A stretch of 34,130 nt of DNA. Source: JAAUQA01 sp036351435. GTDB lineage: Bacteria > Pseudomonadota > Gammaproteobacteria > Competibacterales > Competibacteraceae. The position numbers were made by a program, and so were the translations under genes. The DNA is taken from assembly GCA_036351435.1 (NCBI GenBank), contig JAZBPA010000351.1:1-34130 (forward strand). Reading direction: 5' to 3'. Under the pieces are notes generated by a model. That model was given only the letters and a program-made list of their open reading frames with translations, ran no database searches and had not been told where the DNA came from. This document shows, piece by piece, positions 31,392 to 34,130 of this stretch. Position 1 is the stretch's first letter. Every line of letters begins with the position of its first letter.

Positions 31392-32432
31392 ATGCCCATG
31401 CATTTTGATTTCGCCGCTGTCTTAGTGTTACTCGCTACTGTTACCGGCAGTATTTGGGTGCTAGACATCTTTGTTCTTGCTCCTCGACGTGCGTCGTCCA
31501 AATCTGCTGGGGAACCGGGTAACAATCAGCAACAACCTGGGCGTTCCGCCACTGCTGAACTACCTTTAAAAGAGGCCTATCAGGTATTGGGGGTCACCCC
31601 GAATGCCTCTGACAAGACCCTGAGGAAGGCTTATCTGCGCCTGATCAATCAAAAGGATCATGTCCCAGCGAGTCCCAGCAGCGAAAGAATGCAGAAAATT
31701 CAAACAGCCTACGAACGGATCACAACTGAACGAAAGTTACCCTGGTACGTTGATCTTGCGCGTTCTTTTTTTCCGATTATCGTCGCGGTTTTAGTCTTAC
31801 GCTCTTTCATCATAGAGCCGTTTCGTATTCCCTCGGGATCTATGGAACCTACCTTATTGCCGGGGGATTTTATTCTAGTTAATAAATTCACCTACGGTAT
31901 TCGCCTACCGGTTCTCAATACCAAGATTATTGCTGTGGGAATGCCCCAGCGTGGCGATGTCGTGGTCTTTCGCTATCCTGAAGAACCATCAATCGCTTAT
32001 ATCAAGCGGGTCGTTGGTTTGCCCGGTGACCGGTTGGAATACCGCGACAAACAGCTTTATATTAATGGCGAACCTGCAGTGCAGAATAAACACGCTGCCG
32101 AAAAAGCAGAGAATCTCTATGAGCAACGGACAGAACAACTGGGAGACGCGAACCATTTGATTAAAGTCAGCAGAAACTGGGCGCTCAACAGTCTCTGGCC
32201 TGGGCTTAATGTTCAGCGGGATTTTGCCGGGCGGTTAACCGGCTGGCGATACCAGGTACCGCAAGGACACTATTTCGTTTTAGGCGATAATCGTGATAAC
32301 AGTCGCGACAGCCGGTTCTGGGGACCTCTGCCGGAGCAGAATCTGATTGGCAGAGCCTTTTTGGTTTGGATGAATTTAGACTGTATAAAATTCAATGGTC
32401 ACTGCAATCGCATTGGAGATAATATTCAATGA
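31392..32432 (+). CDS. lepB: Signal peptidase I with an embedded J-like domain
   Basis: Signal peptidase I removes signal peptides on the periplasmic side of the inner membrane. The catalytic parts are intact: nucleophile S150 in PSGSMEPT, general base K205 in YIKRVVGLPGD (the same 55-residue spacing as E. coli S91/K146), and GDNRDNSRDSRFWG at 298-311. Membrane helices are at ~6-29 and ~119-138. The cytoplasmic loop between them is ~90 residues, against about 35 in E. coli. It holds a Gln/Pro-rich linker and then residues 59-112, which read like a DnaJ J domain: EAYQVLGVTPNASDKTLRKAYLRL, then ERMQKIQTAYERIT. The HPD tripeptide position reads DHV. DUF4845 follows with an ATGA overlap. Confidence 0.95.
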   Translation: MPMHFDFAAVLVLLATVTGSIWVLDIFVLAPRRASSKSAGEPGNNQQQPGRSATAELPLKEAYQVLGVTPNASDKTLRKAYLRLINQKDHVPASPSSERMQKIQTAYERITTERKLPWYVDLARSFFPIIVAVLVLRSFIIEPFRIPSGSMEPTLLPGDFILVNKFTYGIRLPVLNTKIIAVGMPQRGDVVVFRYPEEPSIAYIKRVVGLPGDRLEYRDKQLYINGEPAVQNKHAAEKAENLYEQRTEQLGDANHLIKVSRNWALNSLWPGLNVQRDFAGRLTGWRYQVPQGHYFVLGDNRDNSRDSRFWGPLPEQNLIGRAFLVWMNLDCIKFNGHCNRIGDNIQ

Positions 32433-32818
32433 AAATTAATAAAAAAATCTTATCGGGATCTCATCAGCAGCGCGGTATCACCGTGATCGCGTCGGTATTA
32501 ATTTTGATCATCATTGCCTTTGTCGCGTTGATTGGGATGCGAATTATACCCATTTATTTAGAGTATTCTTCGATAGTGAGCATTCTTGATGATGTAGGTC
32601 AGGAAACCAATGCTAAGATGGCTAACACGAAAATAAATAGAGCTATTGAAGCACGATTTGACATCGACTATGTCACGGTCATTAAATCCAAGGACGTCAA
32701 AATCAAGCCCAAAGGTGGAACCAAAATTCTCGAATTGATTTACGAAGATAGACGCCCTTTGATCGGTAACTTGGACATCGTCGCCAAATTTGAAAAAACC
32801 GTGACGTTAAATCCGTGA
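32429..32818 (+). CDS. DUF4845 single-pass membrane protein
   Basis: A 129-residue protein at the usual gammaproteobacterial position between lepB and rnc. Its N-terminus (QQRGITVIASVLILIIIAFVALIG region, ~14-40) is a single membrane helix after a Gly, reminiscent of prepilin-like starts. The rest is a small soluble domain. The function is unknown in the family. It overlaps lepB (ATGA) and rnc (GTGA), so it is made together with both. Confidence 0.88.
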   Translation: MKINKKILSGSHQQRGITVIASVLILIIIAFVALIGMRIIPIYLEYSSIVSILDDVGQETNAKMANTKINRAIEARFDIDYVTVIKSKDVKIKPKGGTKILELIYEDRRPLIGNLDIVAKFEKTVTLNP

Positions 32819-33483
32819 GCCCTGCGGTCGGCAATCTTTGCCATACTTTGCAATACACATTTCACAACCCACACCTATTGGAAGAAGCGCTGACCCATCG
32901 CAGCGCGGCGGGTCACAGTAATGAGCGATTGGAGTTTTTGGGCGATTCCATTTTAAATATGGTCATTGCCGCGCAACTTTTCGCCGCCTATCCGCAGGCC
33001 AGTGAGGGAGAACTGAGCCGCCTGCGTGCCACCTTGGTTAAGGGTGACACGTTAGCCGAACTGGCTCGGGAACTTGCACTAGGTGATTGTTTGCGATTAG
33101 GTGCGGGCGAGCTGAAAAGCGGCGGCAAGCGTCGAGCATCTATTTTGGCTAATGCATTGGAAGCGATTTTTGGGGCTGTGTTTCTGGATAGCGATTTTGT
33201 CACGTGTCGTCAGCTGATTCTCAATCTTTACCAGAACTATCTCAACAACCTACCCACAGCAGAAGCGCTCAAAGATCCCAAAACCCAATTACAGGAATAC
33301 TTGCAGGCTCGCGGATTGCCCTTGCCCGCCTATAAAATTCTGGAAGTCAGCGGTGAAGTTCATGCGCAACGTTTTACGGTGGAGTGTAATACTGGGGCTG
33401 TATGCACCATCGCTGTTGGGAGCAGCCGTCGCAAAGCAGAGCAACAAGCCGCCCAGCAAGCACTCGAAGCCATCGGCGAATGA
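32815..33483 (+). CDS. rnc: Ribonuclease III
   Basis: RNase III cuts double-stranded RNA, including rRNA precursors. The 222-residue protein has the signature ERLEFLGDS with E37, E40 and D44 (E. coli E38, E41, D45) and E116 (E. coli E117), followed by a dsRNA-binding domain (~150-222, ending GSSRRKAEQQAAQQALE). The residue matching E. coli D114 is N113 (codon AAT in SILANALEA). The start is a GTG overlapping the DUF4845 stop, and the stop overlaps era (ATGA). Confidence 0.97.
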   Translation: MSPAVGNLCHTLQYTFHNPHLLEEALTHRSAAGHSNERLEFLGDSILNMVIAAQLFAAYPQASEGELSRLRATLVKGDTLAELARELALGDCLRLGAGELKSGGKRRASILANALEAIFGAVFLDSDFVTCRQLILNLYQNYLNNLPTAEALKDPKTQLQEYLQARGLPLPAYKILEVSGEVHAQRFTVECNTGAVCTIAVGSSRRKAEQQAAQQALEAIGE

Positions 33484-34130
33484 ACAAACAACGCACCGGT
33501 TATGTTGCTTTGCTGGGCCGCCCTAACGTCGGCAAGTCCACGCTTTTGAATCGTTTGCTTGATTACAAAATCAGCATTACCGCCGCCAAACCGCAAACCA
33601 CCCGACATGCCATTTTGGGTATCCATACCCTTGAAGATGCGCAAATTGTTTATGTGGATACACCGGGGCTACATCTCAATACCCGCCGGGCAATTAATCG
33701 GTATTTGAATCGCACCGCCAACGGCGTTTTAGACTATGTTGACGTAGCGGTATTCCTCGTTGAGGCGCTGCATTGGACTGCTGAGGATGACGCAGTACTG
33801 CATAAGCTACTGACGTTCACCGGGCGAGTTATTCTAGCGGTTAATAAGGTTGATCGTGTAACGGATAAAACCCGTTTGCTGCCCTGGTTGGAAACGCTCG
33901 CAACTAAACGGGACTTTGCCGAAGTCATCCCGTTATCCGCTAGCCGGGGAGACAATGTGTTGAACTTGGAACAACGTATTGTCGCAATGCTACCCGTTTC
34001 CGATTTTCTGTTTCCGCCGGATCAGCTGACTACGGCGAGTCAGCGTTTCCTGGCCGCTGAGTTGATTCGCGAACAACTCATTCAACGTTTGCATCAGGAA
34101 TTACCGTACTCGCTCACCGTAGAAATCGAA
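33480..34130 (+). CDS. era: GTPase Era, 3'-truncated by the window edge
   Basis: Era is an essential GTPase that binds the 3' end of 16S rRNA in 30S subunit assembly. The first 217 codons are present: G1 GRPNVGKST, switch region AKPQTTRHAILGIHT, DTPG, NKVD and SAS, then the start of the KH domain (SQRFLAAELIREQL to LPYSLTVEIE). It begins with an ATG overlapping the rnc stop. The rnc-era coupling is standard. Confidence 0.97.
   Translation, partial: MNKQRTGYVALLGRPNVGKSTLLNRLLDYKISITAAKPQTTRHAILGIHTLEDAQIVYVDTPGLHLNTRRAINRYLNRTANGVLDYVDVAVFLVEALHWTAEDDAVLHKLLTFTGRVILAVNKVDRVTDKTRLLPWLETLATKRDFAEVIPLSASRGDNVLNLEQRIVAMLPVSDFLFPPDQLTTASQRFLAAELIREQLIQRLHQELPYSLTVEIE

Overview
The window comes from a gammaproteobacterial chromosome. 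The clearest sign is the block nadB / rpoE-rseA-rseB-rseC / lepA-lepB-DUF4845-rnc-era, a classic gammaproteobacterial order. dksA-gluQ and mnmA-hflD support this. The lysyl-tRNA synthetase is the class I (archaeal-type) enzyme, which most gammaproteobacteria lack, so the lineage is probably not enteric. I cannot name a genus. I see no rRNA, tRNA, CRISPR array, insertion sequence, integrase or phage gene.

Layout. (1) 1-5.6 kb: the 3' part of a DnaQ-type exonuclease protein, then on the minus strand a two-component pair: a 991-residue histidine kinase with a sodium:solute symporter-like sensor (CbrA/CrbS type) followed by an NtrC-type response regulator without a recognisable GAFTGA motif. (2) 5.8-11.5 kb: plus-strand accessory genes. 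They are a small secreted protein translationally coupled to a matrixin-like zinc metalloprotease, a glutamate decarboxylase, and a secreted multidomain GH19 chitinase. (3) 11.6-21.8 kb: a long minus-strand run of mnmA, hflD, a TPR gene, a periplasmic coiled-coil protein, alkB, lysS (class I), dksA, gluQ and acs; acs is closed by a strong intrinsic terminator. (4) 22.0-26.6 kb: a membrane PAS-GGDEF-EAL protein convergent with nadB. (5) 26.7-34.1 kb: the sigma-E operon and the lepA-lepB-DUF4845-rnc-era operon, with 4-base start/stop overlaps at several junctions. era runs off the right edge.

How the genes fit together. Symporter-type kinases of this family control carbon use, including acs in relatives, so the kinase/regulator pair and acs may form one acetate-response unit; a perfect 9-bp inverted repeat upstream of acs is a candidate operator. 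The matrixin and chitinase suggest growth on particulate polymers. The right half is housekeeping: envelope stress, protein export, ribosome function and RNA processing.

Points most worth a second look: signal peptidase I carries an extra cytoplasmic segment that reads as a DnaJ-like J domain with a broken HPD motif; the small protein coupled to the matrixin has a pattern like the NTR/TIMP fold of metalloprotease inhibitors; the NtrC-type regulator has lost GAFTGA; RNase III has Asn in place of a conserved active-site Asp; and alkB is packed 3 bases from class I lysS.
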